Below are positions 16,558 through 25,457 of a stretch of DNA of 57,199 bases, piece after piece. The DNA comes from Acidobacteria bacterium bin61 (GTDB lineage Bacteria; Acidobacteriota; Vicinamibacteria; Marinacidobacterales; Marinacidobacteraceae), in assembly GCA_002238705.1 (NCBI GenBank), contig MPMW01000006.1, positions 1 through 57,199 of the forward strand, read 5' to 3'. The position numbers and the translations under genes were made by a program. The notes beneath the pieces were generated by a model, which was given only the letters and a program-made list of their open reading frames with translations, did not search any database and was not told the DNA's origin. How positions within the stretch are numbered: the first letter of the stretch is position 1; each line of letters starts with the position of its first letter.

Positions 16558-16878
16558 ATGAACCGCGCCGGCCCGTTGCTCGCAGTATTCGTTGGCCTGA
16601 CCGCGGGGCTCAGTCCGGCTGAGCCCGCCTCGGCGCAGGCTCGCCGCGGCTTTCGTTTCGGGATCGCTGTTCCCCTGGAATGCACCGGAGTCACGCACCA
16701 AAAGGCGGTGGACAACACGGATCCGGGGACCCTCGTCCCGGCGCCACGGCGGGGTGAAGTCTTCGAAGACGACGGTTCCGCCAGTGGACCGTCGGCCGGA
16801 CTGGCGTTCCTGGCCGGCTACCAGTGGCCGCTGGGCGGCGGACCGAGCTTGTCCCTGATGTTCGGCTTCGGCCGATAG
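16558..16878 (+). CDS. short secreted protein, possibly truncated outer-membrane beta-barrel
   Basis: 106 residues. A signal peptide covers residues 1-26 (cleavage near ASAQA). The mature sequence has alternating hydrophobic and glycine-rich strands (FRFGIAVPL, GLAFLAGYQWPLG, SLSLMFGFGR) like the first strands of a small outer-membrane barrel. It ends abruptly in the middle of such a strand. A neighbouring frame continues for about 20 residues with plausible content (IGLSAERGETG), so a frameshift or 3' truncation is possible. GCGAGGG upstream supports the ATG. It lies 18 bp after the octahaem gene and may be co-transcribed. Confidence 0.5.
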   Translation: MNRAGPLLAVFVGLTAGLSPAEPASAQARRGFRFGIAVPLECTGVTHQKAVDNTDPGTLVPAPRRGEVFEDDGSASGPSAGLAFLAGYQWPLGGGPSLSLMFGFGR

Positions 16879-16950
16879 GCCTCAGCGCCGAACGCGGGGA
16901 AACGGGACCGGCCCCGGGAACGCCGACCGGCGGCGTCCCCGGCGAGTCCG

Positions 16951-17448
16951 CTATCCGATCGCGGCCTGGAGGTGCATGTTGCCGAAGTGGATCGTCAGGA
17001 CCGGCTTTCCGGCGAAGTCGCCGCTTCCGGCGGTGATGTCGATCAGCATGTGGTCGGCGGTCCCCATCTGGTCGGAGTAGCGGGAATCCAGCTTCATGAC
17101 CTTGCTCATGTCGGGCATTTCGCCGCGGGGGATCCGTCCCTCGTGCAGCGCCATCGACCAGGAACCGTCGTCGCCCATGACCACCCCGATGGTGTACTCG
17201 CCGGCAGCGATCGTCATATCGCCCGCCATGACATCGGCGGAGACGTTCAGGCGCGGGCCCCGGGGGCTGACAAAGGTGCCTGCCTCGATGCCCTCGACGT
17301 GGTCCATGTTGGCATCGGTGGAGTTGTAGGAAACGGACACCTCCGTCTCACCGATGGTGGTGGAAACCGTCTTGTTGAAGTGCGGATGAGCGAAGGCCAG
17401 CGCGGCGACGGCCAGCGCGGCGAGCGCAAGGGAAGCGATGCGGGTCAT
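16951..17448 (-). CDS. DUF2911 secreted protein
   Basis: A 165-residue protein. Residues 1-22 form a signal peptide (RIASLALAALAVAALAFA) followed at once by HPHFNK. The mature domain has the DUF2911 features: an early S-x-x-x-x-G-E-x-x-V-x-V-x-Y strand, a SPRGPR loop, and later AGEYTIG and a W-x-x-x-L-H segment. Function is not established; the family is a small beta-sandwich found in the periplasm or envelope of Bacteroidota, Acidobacteriota and relatives. GGAGAAAG lies just upstream of the ATG at 17448. The long upstream frame extension is antisense noise. Confidence 0.8.
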   Translation of the reverse strand: MTRIASLALAALAVAALAFAHPHFNKTVSTTIGETEVSVSYNSTDANMDHVEGIEAGTFVSPRGPRLNVSADVMAGDMTIAAGEYTIGVVMGDDGSWSMALHEGRIPRGEMPDMSKVMKLDSRYSDQMGTADHMLIDITAGSGDFAGKPVLTIHFGNMHLQAAIG

Positions 17449-17513
17449 GGATCTTTCTCCGTTGAGGAAAGGGGTTGGGGCCGCTCCGGCGGCCGATGCA
17501 GAGGGCGGAAATT

Positions 17514-18737
17514 CTAGGCCACTTCCGTCAGCGCCGGACGGGGCACCCCGCGGCGCCACTCGCGGGCCACCTCCAGCACCCGGTCGATGTCCGCTTCGTC
17601 GTTGTGGATGAAGCACGACAGGCGCAAGACGGCGCGGCGCACCGACATGACGACGCCGGCGGCCGTGAGGCGGGTCCACAGATCGGCAAGCGCCGGGTCC
17701 TTCACCGTCCGTTCGCCCTGGCGGCCGAGTCTCCCAACGGTGACGATGTGGGAAAGCCACGGGCCGGGAGCGCCCCCGGTCAACGGCAGATCGAGTTCCG
17801 CGAGGCCATTCGCAAGGCGCCGCGCCAACCCGAGGCTCCGCCCCTCGATCGCCGCCGCCCCGAACGATTCCAGCATCTCCAGGGCACGGTCGGCGGCGAC
17901 CGCGCCCCGATAGTTGTAGTTCCCGAGGTCGAAACGGCGGGCCCCGGGAGCGTAGGGGATGCCGGCATCGGGGAGCGCGGTCTCGGACGCATTGAAGATC
18001 ACTCCGTGACGGCCGAGGGCGGCGGGTTTGAGTGCTTCGGCAACGCCGCGGCGGCAATAGAGAAAGCCCGTCCCGTAGAACGCGGAGAGCGATTTCTGCG
18101 TCGCCACCGCCAGCGCGTCGGCGCCCATCCGGTCCACATCGGTGCGGAGCACGCCCGCGGACTGGGCGGCGTCCACCACCAGACGCGCTCCGTACGCGTC
18201 CCGCGCCTCCTTGAGCGGGGCGAGGTCGGCGACGAATCCCGGCGAATAGGACACCGTGGCGGCCGCGATCACCCGGGTGCGCGGCCCTACGGCTTCGGCC
18301 ATCCGGACCGAGGGCAACCGCCCCCCGTCAGCGGGGACCGCCTTGAGCTTCACACCCAGGCGAAGCGCCAGGTTCCTCCACGGCAGCACATTCGCCGGAT
18401 GCTCCAGATCCGGGCAATACACCACCTCGTCGCCGTCCCGCCAGTCGAGGGCGGTCAGGAAGAGGTTCATCCCGTCGGTGACGTTTCGCGTCCAGGCGAC
18501 CTCGTCCGGGTCCGCGCCGATCCAGCGGGCGAACCGGGCGCGACCCCGCTCTACCGTGTCGAACAGAACCTCCTTGTCGGGCCCTCCTTCCATGGCGCCG
18601 TCGAGGTACCAGTCGCAGACCTCGCGGACCGGTTTGGCAAGCAGGCTTCGCACCGCGACGTTGAGATAGGGCCGGCGGGCGGCCGCGGGATAAAGCGAGC
18701 GAGCGCTCCGAACAGCCTCGAATTCACTGGTCGACAA
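17514..18737 (-). CDS. class-V aminotransferase-fold PLP enzyme
   Basis: A 407-residue fold-type I PLP enzyme of the cysteine desulfurase/isopenicillin N epimerase group. Visible motifs are the cofactor-binding VDAAQSAG, the Schiff-base lysine in VATQKSLSAFYG, and N-V-T-D-G-M-N in the N-terminal part. The usual catalytic cysteine loop of desulfurases is not clear, so epimerase, lyase or amino-acid deamination activity is equally possible. A strong AAAGGAGGA lies upstream of a TTG start at 18737, which decides an otherwise ambiguous start. The gene overlaps the end of the symporter gene by 14 bp and is expressed after it, suggesting that the transported compound is a substrate. Confidence 0.82.
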   Translation of the reverse strand: MSTSEFEAVRSARSLYPAAARRPYLNVAVRSLLAKPVREVCDWYLDGAMEGGPDKEVLFDTVERGRARFARWIGADPDEVAWTRNVTDGMNLFLTALDWRDGDEVVYCPDLEHPANVLPWRNLALRLGVKLKAVPADGGRLPSVRMAEAVGPRTRVIAAATVSYSPGFVADLAPLKEARDAYGARLVVDAAQSAGVLRTDVDRMGADALAVATQKSLSAFYGTGFLYCRRGVAEALKPAALGRHGVIFNASETALPDAGIPYAPGARRFDLGNYNYRGAVAADRALEMLESFGAAAIEGRSLGLARRLANGLAELDLPLTGGAPGPWLSHIVTVGRLGRQGERTVKDPALADLWTRLTAAGVVMSVRRAVLRLSCFIHNDEADIDRVLEVAREWRRGVPRPALTEVA

Positions 18738-19944
18738 CGGTCGAGTCCTCCTTTTGCTTGCGGGTCACGACCATGGTCCCCACCAGGTCGCCCATGATGT
18801 TGGCGGTCGTGGTGGGCATGTCCACCAGCCGATAGATCCCTGCCACCAGCACTCCGATCTCAACCGGCAGGCCGAAGGCGCGGAGAAGCAGAAACTGGTT
18901 CACGAGCCCGCCGTTCGGCACCCCGGGAGCGGCGGCGGAAAGCAGAACCCCCAAGGCGATCACGATCAGGATCTCGCCCGCTCCGAAGGACACCCCCACC
19001 GCCTGCGCCGTGAACAGCACGATCCCGGAGAGCAGCACCGCACTGCCATCCTTGTTGAACTGGGCGCCGAGAGGCAGCGTGAGCGCATAGGTCGAACGGG
19101 GCAACCCCATCTTTTCGGCGGCGTTCAGCGAGGCGCCGAGGCTCGCGAGACTGCTGCAGGTGGAGATCGTGGTCGTCCACACTGTCGCCGTCCTTCGAAG
19201 AAACGACAGGGGAGAGGTCCCGGCCAGAAAACGCAGAACAGCGAAATAAAGCGCGAAGATCGCGACGTCCGCGATCCAGACGGCGCCAATATATACGCCG
19301 AGCGGGCCGAATATCGAACTCCCGTACTCACCGACGCTGGCCGCCGCGAGCGCTGCCACTCCGATGGGTCCGAACCAGAGAACTCCGGCGACCAGTTGAC
19401 GCAGGAGCGCGGTCCCGGAGGCGAAGAATCGCGCGACATCGGCGCGCCGTTCCCCGTCGAGACCCCAGGCCGCGAACCCGACCATCAGGCCGAGCACCAC
19501 CACGGCCGTGACGCGGTCATCCACGAAGACGCCGAGGGCGTTGTCGGGCACGAGGGCGAAGAGGAAATCCCGAAAGCCCGGTACCGCCGTCGGCCCACCC
19601 TCGGCGCCGGCGCCCACCGCGGAAGCGAGACCGGAACCGGGACGGAGGACACCAATCACGGAGAGCGAAATGAGGTGCGCGGCGACCGTGGTGACGAGGA
19701 AGAAACCCCCGATCCGCAACATGAGCCGGCTCACCCCGCCGGAAGCTCCGGACGATGCGAGGGCCGCGATCAGGTTGAAGAAGACGAGTGGCACGGCGAC
19801 GAGAGTGAGCAACCGGATGAAGATGTCGCCCAGGAACGCGGCCCGGGTCGCGCTCTCGCCCAGGACGATCCCGAAGGCGACCCCAACGCCCATTCCGATC
19901 AGCATCAGGTTGCCGAGCGACGGAAGGCGACGGGCGGCGGTCAT
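18724..19944 (-). CDS. dicarboxylate/amino acid:cation symporter (DAACS family)
   Basis: A 406-residue membrane transporter with about eight helices and the two re-entrant hairpins of the GltPh fold. Landmarks are a serine/threonine-rich hairpin (TTISTCSSLASLG) before NAAEKMG, a QFNKDGSAV block in place of the canonical NMDGT, and the late M-P-T-T-T-A-N-I-M-G-D helix corresponding to RTAxNVxGD. The departures in the NMDGT motif and the missing arginine in the final helix mean the substrate need not be glutamate or aspartate. The ATG at 19944 is preferred over the frame start at 20058 because it directly precedes the first helix. The class-V aminotransferase follows with an overlap. Confidence 0.85.
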   Translation of the reverse strand: MTAARRLPSLGNLMLIGMGVGVAFGIVLGESATRAAFLGDIFIRLLTLVAVPLVFFNLIAALASSGASGGVSRLMLRIGGFFLVTTVAAHLISLSVIGVLRPGSGLASAVGAGAEGGPTAVPGFRDFLFALVPDNALGVFVDDRVTAVVVLGLMVGFAAWGLDGERRADVARFFASGTALLRQLVAGVLWFGPIGVAALAAASVGEYGSSIFGPLGVYIGAVWIADVAIFALYFAVLRFLAGTSPLSFLRRTATVWTTTISTCSSLASLGASLNAAEKMGLPRSTYALTLPLGAQFNKDGSAVLLSGIVLFTAQAVGVSFGAGEILIVIALGVLLSAAAPGVPNGGLVNQFLLLRAFGLPVEIGVLVAGIYRLVDMPTTTANIMGDLVGTMVVTRKQKEDSTVVDQ

Positions 19945-20149
19945 CGTCGAGTCAACGGCCTTGGAGAGAGTGGCGGGGCGACCAGGAGCCCCGACCGGGC
20001 GGACGACCGGCGAGGCCCCGTTGTCCCGGAGGGGATTCGGCTGCCCCCCACGCCGCACGGTATCAGCGGATCGCGCGATTTGGGCAGAGGAAAACGCTGT
20101 CCTCCCGTATCATCGGCTCCGCTTCAAACTCATCCCAAGGAGCAAGGCC

Positions 20150-22567
20150 ATGCGTCTTTCCGCCGCCCGCGTGTGCTGGCTGCCGGTCATCGGCATCTTC
20201 CTCGCCGCCGGGGCCCCCGCCCAGGACGAGACCCGCCAGGTTTCCGGGCTCCACGCCTCCGTCGAGATTCTCACCGACCGGTGGGGGCTCGACCACATCT
20301 ACGCTGAGAGCGAGGACGACCTGTTCTTCGTCCAGGGCTACCGCGCCGCCGAGAGCCGCCTGTTCCAATTCGAGATGTGGCGGCGGCAGGCAACCGGGAC
20401 CGTAGCGGCCATCCTGGGCCCATCCGAGCTGCAGCGGGACATCGGCACCCGTCTCCACATGTTCCGAAAGGACATGGGCGAGGAGATGCGCTGGTACCAC
20501 CCGCGCGGGGACGAGATCATCCCGGCCTTCGTGCGCGGCATCAACGCCGCGGTCGAACGCGCCCGGCAGGACCCCGATTCCCTGCCCCTCGAGTTCCGCC
20601 TGCTCGGCATCCTTCCCGAACCCTGGACCGAAGAGGTGGTCATCTCCCGCCACCAGGGACTCCTCTCGAACGTGAACCAGGAACTCAACTACGGGATGGC
20701 GGTCGCCGCGGTGGGGGCGGAGACGCTCATGGAAATCGACTGGTTCCGGCCGGGCGTGCCCCAGCTCGAACTCGACCCGGCGATCGACGGATCGCTGCTC
20801 AAGCCCGAGATCCTCGACATCTACCGCGCTTTCCGGGGTCCGGTCATCTTCAAGCCGGAGCAGATTGCAGCGGAATACCGGAATCCGGACGCCGAACGGC
20901 TGGCGCTGCTCAAGGAAATCCCCTCGGAACTGAACATGGTGGATCTCGGCGAGCACATCGGCTCGAACAACTGGGTGGCGCACGGAGAGCGCACCTGGAC
21001 GGGCCTTCCCCTGATCGTGAATGACCCCCACCGCACCATCGTGGCTCCCTCGCTCCGCTACTTCGTGCATCTGAAGGCGCCGGGTTGGGACGTCATCGGC
21101 GGCGGCGAACCGGTCCTTCCCGGCCTCTCCATCGGGCACAACGAGAAGGGCGGCTGGGGCCTGACCGTCTTCGGACAGGACAACGAGGACCTGATGGTCT
21201 ACGACACGAATCCCGACAACCCGAACCAGTATCGCTACCTCGGCGAATGGGAGTCCATGTCCGTCCGCACCGAGATGATCGAGGTCAAGGGAGCGGCCGA
21301 CCACGAAGCGACGCTCAAGTACACCCGGCACGGCCCCGTGGTCTACGAAGACACCGAGAACAACAAGGCCTACGCGCTGCGGGCCGCCTGGCTCGAGATC
21401 GGCAACTCCCCCTATCTCGCCAGTCTCCGGATGGACCAGGCCCAGACCTGGGAGGAATTCGTCGAGGCCTGCAACTACAGCGGCATCCCCGCCGAGAACA
21501 TGATCTGGGGGGACGTGGACGGCAACATCGGCTACCAGGCGGTGGGGGTCTCGCCGATCCGGAATGCCAACTGGAGCGGCCTCGTCCCCGTCCCCGGGGA
21601 CGGACGCTACGAGTGGCAGGGTTACCTGCCGATCAAGGCGCTCCCCTCGGTCAAGAACCCCGAAAAGGGTTTCTGGGGCACCGCGAACAACCTGATGGCT
21701 CCCGCCGTGGCCTCCCACTATCCCCACCCCGAGGCCCTGCACTTCACCTGGGGTGACGAAATGCGCGGCCTGCGGGTGGACGAGCTGATGCGGAACGGCC
21801 GGCGCCACACCGTCCAGGACATGATGGCCTACCAGCACGACGAACTCAGCGTCGTCGCCCGCAACCTCGTCCCCTTGCTCATGCAGGCGGAGCCGCCGGA
21901 GAGCCCGGCGAAGGCCGCGCTGGCCGACTGGGACTTCGTGATGGACAAGAAGTCGGTGGCCGCAACGATCTACCTGCACTTCGAGCGGCGGGTTTCGGAG
22001 GCGATGCGCGAACTCTTCATTCCCGAGGCCGCCCGCGGCCTGGTCCGGGGGGTGAACAAGAAGCGCATGTTCGACCACCTGATGGCGCCCCTCGGCCAAT
22101 TCGGGGACGACCCGATCGCGGCCCGGGACGCGCTGCTCGTGCAGGCGTTCGCCGACGGGGTCCAGGACGTCACCGACCGCCTCGGCGCCGACATGGCGAA
22201 CTGGCACTACGGCCAGGACGCCATGAAGTACGTTCACATCACGAACTACATGGCGCAGGCCGTAAACGAGGAAACCCGGCAGCTCCTCGAGGTGGGCCCC
22301 TACCCGCGGGGCGGCTACGAATCCACGGTGAACAACACCAGTGGCAGCGACAACCAGCGTTCCGGCGGCAGCTTCCGCGTCATCCTGGATCCGTCGAACT
22401 GGGACAACTCCGTCGCGACGAGCGCTCCGGGGCAATCCGGCGATCCGATGAGCCCCCACTACCGTGACCTCTTCGAGCTCTGGGTCCGGCACCAGTACTT
22501 CCCCCTCGCCTACACGCGGGCGAAGGTCGAGTCGGTGACGGAACACCGGCTGGTGCTGAACCCGTAA
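20150..22567 (+). CDS. penicillin acylase family (S45) Ntn-hydrolase
   Basis: An 805-residue periplasmic precursor. A signal peptide covers residues 1-23 (cleavage near GAPAQ). An alpha-chain region follows, then an autoprocessing site before Ser272 in IGSNNWVAHG, the N-terminal nucleophile of the mature beta chain. The segment VNDPH that follows, and the later asparagine-rich stretch, match the oxyanion-hole pattern of the family. It would hydrolyse amides: beta-lactam side chains, N-acyl-homoserine lactones or other acylated compounds. AAGGAG at 20137-20142 is well placed for the ATG. It is divergent from the symporter gene across 205 bp. The substrate is unknown. Confidence 0.88.
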   Translation: MRLSAARVCWLPVIGIFLAAGAPAQDETRQVSGLHASVEILTDRWGLDHIYAESEDDLFFVQGYRAAESRLFQFEMWRRQATGTVAAILGPSELQRDIGTRLHMFRKDMGEEMRWYHPRGDEIIPAFVRGINAAVERARQDPDSLPLEFRLLGILPEPWTEEVVISRHQGLLSNVNQELNYGMAVAAVGAETLMEIDWFRPGVPQLELDPAIDGSLLKPEILDIYRAFRGPVIFKPEQIAAEYRNPDAERLALLKEIPSELNMVDLGEHIGSNNWVAHGERTWTGLPLIVNDPHRTIVAPSLRYFVHLKAPGWDVIGGGEPVLPGLSIGHNEKGGWGLTVFGQDNEDLMVYDTNPDNPNQYRYLGEWESMSVRTEMIEVKGAADHEATLKYTRHGPVVYEDTENNKAYALRAAWLEIGNSPYLASLRMDQAQTWEEFVEACNYSGIPAENMIWGDVDGNIGYQAVGVSPIRNANWSGLVPVPGDGRYEWQGYLPIKALPSVKNPEKGFWGTANNLMAPAVASHYPHPEALHFTWGDEMRGLRVDELMRNGRRHTVQDMMAYQHDELSVVARNLVPLLMQAEPPESPAKAALADWDFVMDKKSVAATIYLHFERRVSEAMRELFIPEAARGLVRGVNKKRMFDHLMAPLGQFGDDPIAARDALLVQAFADGVQDVTDRLGADMANWHYGQDAMKYVHITNYMAQAVNEETRQLLEVGPYPRGGYESTVNNTSGSDNQRSGGSFRVILDPSNWDNSVATSAPGQSGDPMSPHYRDLFELWVRHQYFPLAYTRAKVESVTEHRLVLNP

Positions 22568-22599
22568 CGGGCGGAGGCGGAAGCCAACCCGCCGGATCG

Positions 22600-23031
22600 T
22601 CAGCCCGGCGGATCGCCTCCGTCGGACCACGCGTCCGCTTGACGTTCGGCGCCGTACCGCGCGATGAAGCCCAGACGCTCCATCCGTGCGACATCGCTGT
22701 CGAGAGACCACAAGAGCGTCCCGTGTTCCGCCGCGATGGCGGCGATCAGCAGGTCGCCGACCCCGAAACGATGCCCCCGGGCCGCGGCGACTCGAACCCA
22801 GCGATCCATGCGCTCCCAGGTTGCCCCGGTCGGCGACAGCACGGGCAGACCGGACAGCGCCCGTCGCAAGCGGGGCTCCTGGTCGCGTGACACCCCGCTC
22901 AGGAGCTCGATGCGTACCGGAACAGGCAGGGCGATCTCGTCTTCGTCCAGCAGTCGGTCCAGCAACCGACCCTCTGCCGAGTCGCGGTCACGGAGCGCAT
23001 TGACCCACACCGAAGTGTCGGCGCAGATCAT
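22600..23031 (-). CDS. PIN-domain toxin (VapC-like)
   Basis: A 143-residue PIN-domain protein. Probable metal-binding acids are Asp5 (ICADTSVWV), Glu42 (VRIELLSG), Asp93 (GVGDLLIA) and Asp111/Asp113 (SLDSDVARM). It is a probable endoribonuclease toxin. The start overlaps the end of the antitoxin gene by 4 bases (ATGA), the usual arrangement. The last 15 residues are extra compared with typical VapC. It converges with the penicillin-acylase-family gene, leaving 32 bp. Confidence 0.87.
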   Translation of the reverse strand: MICADTSVWVNALRDRDSAEGRLLDRLLDEDEIALPVPVRIELLSGVSRDQEPRLRRALSGLPVLSPTGATWERMDRWVRVAAARGHRFGVGDLLIAAIAAEHGTLLWSLDSDVARMERLGFIARYGAERQADAWSDGGDPPG

Positions 23032-23228
23032 CGGCGCGGACGACGGCGTGATCTCGGAACATCCACATCGAGGGTGACGGTTCCGAGCAGTTCCCTGAGT
23101 TCTTCGATCCGCTTCTGTCGGATGACTTCGCGGAGGGACTGCACGACCGTATCGGTCTTCGACTTGAAGCCGAGCAGCCGCTGAGCTTCATTGAGCAGTT
23201 CTACGGGGAGATCGAGCGTGGTCCGCAT
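23028..23228 (-). CDS. ribbon-helix-helix-type antitoxin partner
   Basis: 66 residues. It begins with an RHH-like strand and helix (MRTTLDLPVELLNEAQRLL), followed by S-K-T-D-T-V-V-Q-S-L-R-E-V-I-R-Q-K-R, as in small VapB-type antitoxins for PIN toxins. The C-terminus is acidic and then arginine-rich. It precedes the PIN toxin with a 4-bp overlap. AT-rich DNA upstream (23229-23290), including TATAGA close to the ATG when read on the minus strand, probably carries the promoter. Confidence 0.82.
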   Translation of the reverse strand: MRTTLDLPVELLNEAQRLLGFKSKTDTVVQSLREVIRQKRIEELRELLGTVTLDVDVPRSRRRPRR

Positions 23229-23350
23229 ACGGAGATTCTATATGTTTGTGCTTGCAGGCGCATGATAGAAGTCAGATTTATATGCTTATCCGGCGACTTC
23301 GTGGAGTCTGGAACTCTGCTTCCGCGTCCCCCGGCTAGCCTTCCCGGCGC

Positions 23351-25456
23351 ATGACGTCCAGCGGTGATTCCGTCCCGGGGCCTCCCCGCGCTCCCCGCCG
23401 CCCGCGCTCCTACGAGAAGTTCGGCCGGCGCTGGACGGATCCCTGGGCCTGGATCCGCGACCGGGAGGACCCCGAGGTGCTCCGCCATCTGAGGGCGGAA
23501 AACGCCTGGACCGAACGGTGCCTCGCGCCGTGGTCCGACCTCCGCGACACCGTGCTCGCCGAGATGAAGGCCCGGATCGTCCCCGACACCGCATCGCCGC
23601 CGGTGCGGCACGGCCCCTTTCTCTATTTCTCGCGCTATCGCCGTGGCGAGGAGTACCCGGTGTTCTGCCGCCGCCGGACCGGATCGAAGGGCCGCCGGAC
23701 GGGCCGGGAGGAGCTCCTGCTCGACGGCAATCACCTGGCGCGCGAGGCGCACGGGGACGCCGCCGACGGCTATTTCTCGCTGGGCGCCCTGGAAATCTCA
23801 CCCAACCACGAGATCCTGGCCTTCGCGACCGACACGGTGGGGCGGCGCCTCTACGAACTCCGCTTTCTCGACACCCGGTCCGGAGAAGTGCTGGCGGACC
23901 GGATCCCGGGCGCCGCGCCGAACGTCGTCTGGGCCGCTGCCGGGGACGCCGTCTTCTACACCCGCCCCGACCCCGAGACCCTGCGGTGGTCGAGGGTGAT
24001 GCTCCATCGCCTCGGACAACCCGTGGAGCAGGACGCCCTGGTGTACGAGGAGGAGGACGAAACCTTCTGGGTGGCGGCCCACGAGAGCCGGTCGCGGGAG
24101 TTCGTGCTGCTCTACTGCGAGCAGACGGACCGGGCGGAGGCCTGGGCGATCCCGAGCCGTGAGCCGGAGGCGCCGCCCCGCCGGCTGATTCCGAGGGGTG
24201 GACCCCACGAGTTCGAACTCGACCACTTCCGGGGCCGTTTCCTGATCCGCACGAACCGCAGCGCGCCCGATTTCCGACTCATCACCGCCACCGAAGCCGA
24301 CCCGGCCGAAGAAGCGGCCTGGGAGGATCTCGTCCCGGCCCGGGACGGTGTCCAGCTCGAAGGCTTCGAGCTCTTCGAGACCCACCTGGCGCTATTCGAA
24401 CGCCGGGAAGGGCGCCAGGAGCTTCGTCTGCTGGATTGGGGAAGCGGGGCGACCCGGCAGGTACCGCTTCCGGGGCCGGTGCGGGCGCTCGACGAGGAGA
24501 ACAACCCGGAGCCGGAAGCGGCCGAACTGCGGGTCGTGGTGAGTACTCCGAAGACGCCCGCCACCACCCTCGCCGTTTCGCTCGCGACCGGCCGGCGCCG
24601 CACCCTGAAGCGGGAAAAGGTCCCCGGGTTTCGCTCCCGGGACTACCGCACGCGCCGTCTCTCCGCACGGGCGAAAGACGGGACCCGGATTCCGATTTCG
24701 CTGGTCCATCACCGGGACCATCCCCCGTCGTCAACGTCGCCCCTCCTGCTCTACGGATACGGCGCCTACGGGATCTCGATGGACCCCGCCTTTTCGCGGG
24801 CCCGGTTCAGTCTCCTCGACCGGGGCTTCTCCTTCGCCATCGCCCACATCCGCGGCGGGCAGGAACTGGGGCGCGCCTGGTACGAGGCCGGCCGGCAGGA
24901 CAAGAAAACCAACACCTTCCACGACTTCATCGCCTGCGCCGCTCATCTGCAGAGGCGCAAGCTCTCGAACCCTGAGCGGACGTACGCCATGGGAGGCAGC
25001 GCCGGGGGTCTCCTGATGGGCGCCGTCCTGAACGAGGCGCCGGAGCTCTTTGCCGGCATCGTCGCCATGGTTCCCTTCGTGGACGTCCTGAACACCATGC
25101 TCGACCCGGACATCCCGCTCACCACCGCGGAATACGACGAGTGGGGCGATCCCAACCGGAAGGATTTCTTCGAACTGCTCGCCAGCTACGCCCCCTACGA
25201 AAACGTGCCCGAGGCCCCCCTCCCCCACCTGCTGGTCACCAGCGGACTCCACGATTCCCAGGTGCAGTTCTGGGAGCCCACGAAATGGGTCCAGCGCCTC
25301 CGCGAGCGGAACACCCATCCGCAGCGGCTGATCCTCCTCCGCACCAATCTGGACGCGGGTCACGGCGGCCGTTCCGGGCGATACCGCGGCCTCGAGGAAA
25401 TCGCCGAGATCTACGCGTTCCTCATCGGGCTGAGCGGGGCGGCGGAATCCGGCTGA
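23351..25456 (+). CDS. oligopeptidase B-like S9A serine peptidase
   Basis: A 701-residue protein of normal length for PtrB. An N-terminal seven-bladed propeller covers about residues 70-420 and an alpha/beta hydrolase the rest. Catalytic residues are Ser550 in GGSAGG, Asp in GLHDSQV and His in DAGHGGRSG near the C-terminus. The PLLLYGYGAYG and HIRGGQELGR segments are typical of the family. It cleaves short peptides after basic residues in the cytoplasm or periplasm; no signal peptide is visible. It ends 2 bp before the convergent fic gene. Confidence 0.88.
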   Translation: MTSSGDSVPGPPRAPRRPRSYEKFGRRWTDPWAWIRDREDPEVLRHLRAENAWTERCLAPWSDLRDTVLAEMKARIVPDTASPPVRHGPFLYFSRYRRGEEYPVFCRRRTGSKGRRTGREELLLDGNHLAREAHGDAADGYFSLGALEISPNHEILAFATDTVGRRLYELRFLDTRSGEVLADRIPGAAPNVVWAAAGDAVFYTRPDPETLRWSRVMLHRLGQPVEQDALVYEEEDETFWVAAHESRSREFVLLYCEQTDRAEAWAIPSREPEAPPRRLIPRGGPHEFELDHFRGRFLIRTNRSAPDFRLITATEADPAEEAAWEDLVPARDGVQLEGFELFETHLALFERREGRQELRLLDWGSGATRQVPLPGPVRALDEENNPEPEAAELRVVVSTPKTPATTLAVSLATGRRRTLKREKVPGFRSRDYRTRRLSARAKDGTRIPISLVHHRDHPPSSTSPLLLYGYGAYGISMDPAFSRARFSLLDRGFSFAIAHIRGGQELGRAWYEAGRQDKKTNTFHDFIACAAHLQRRKLSNPERTYAMGGSAGGLLMGAVLNEAPELFAGIVAMVPFVDVLNTMLDPDIPLTTAEYDEWGDPNRKDFFELLASYAPYENVPEAPLPHLLVTSGLHDSQVQFWEPTKWVQRLRERNTHPQRLILLRTNLDAGHGGRSGRYRGLEEIAEIYAFLIGLSGAAESG

Positions 25457-25457
25457 G

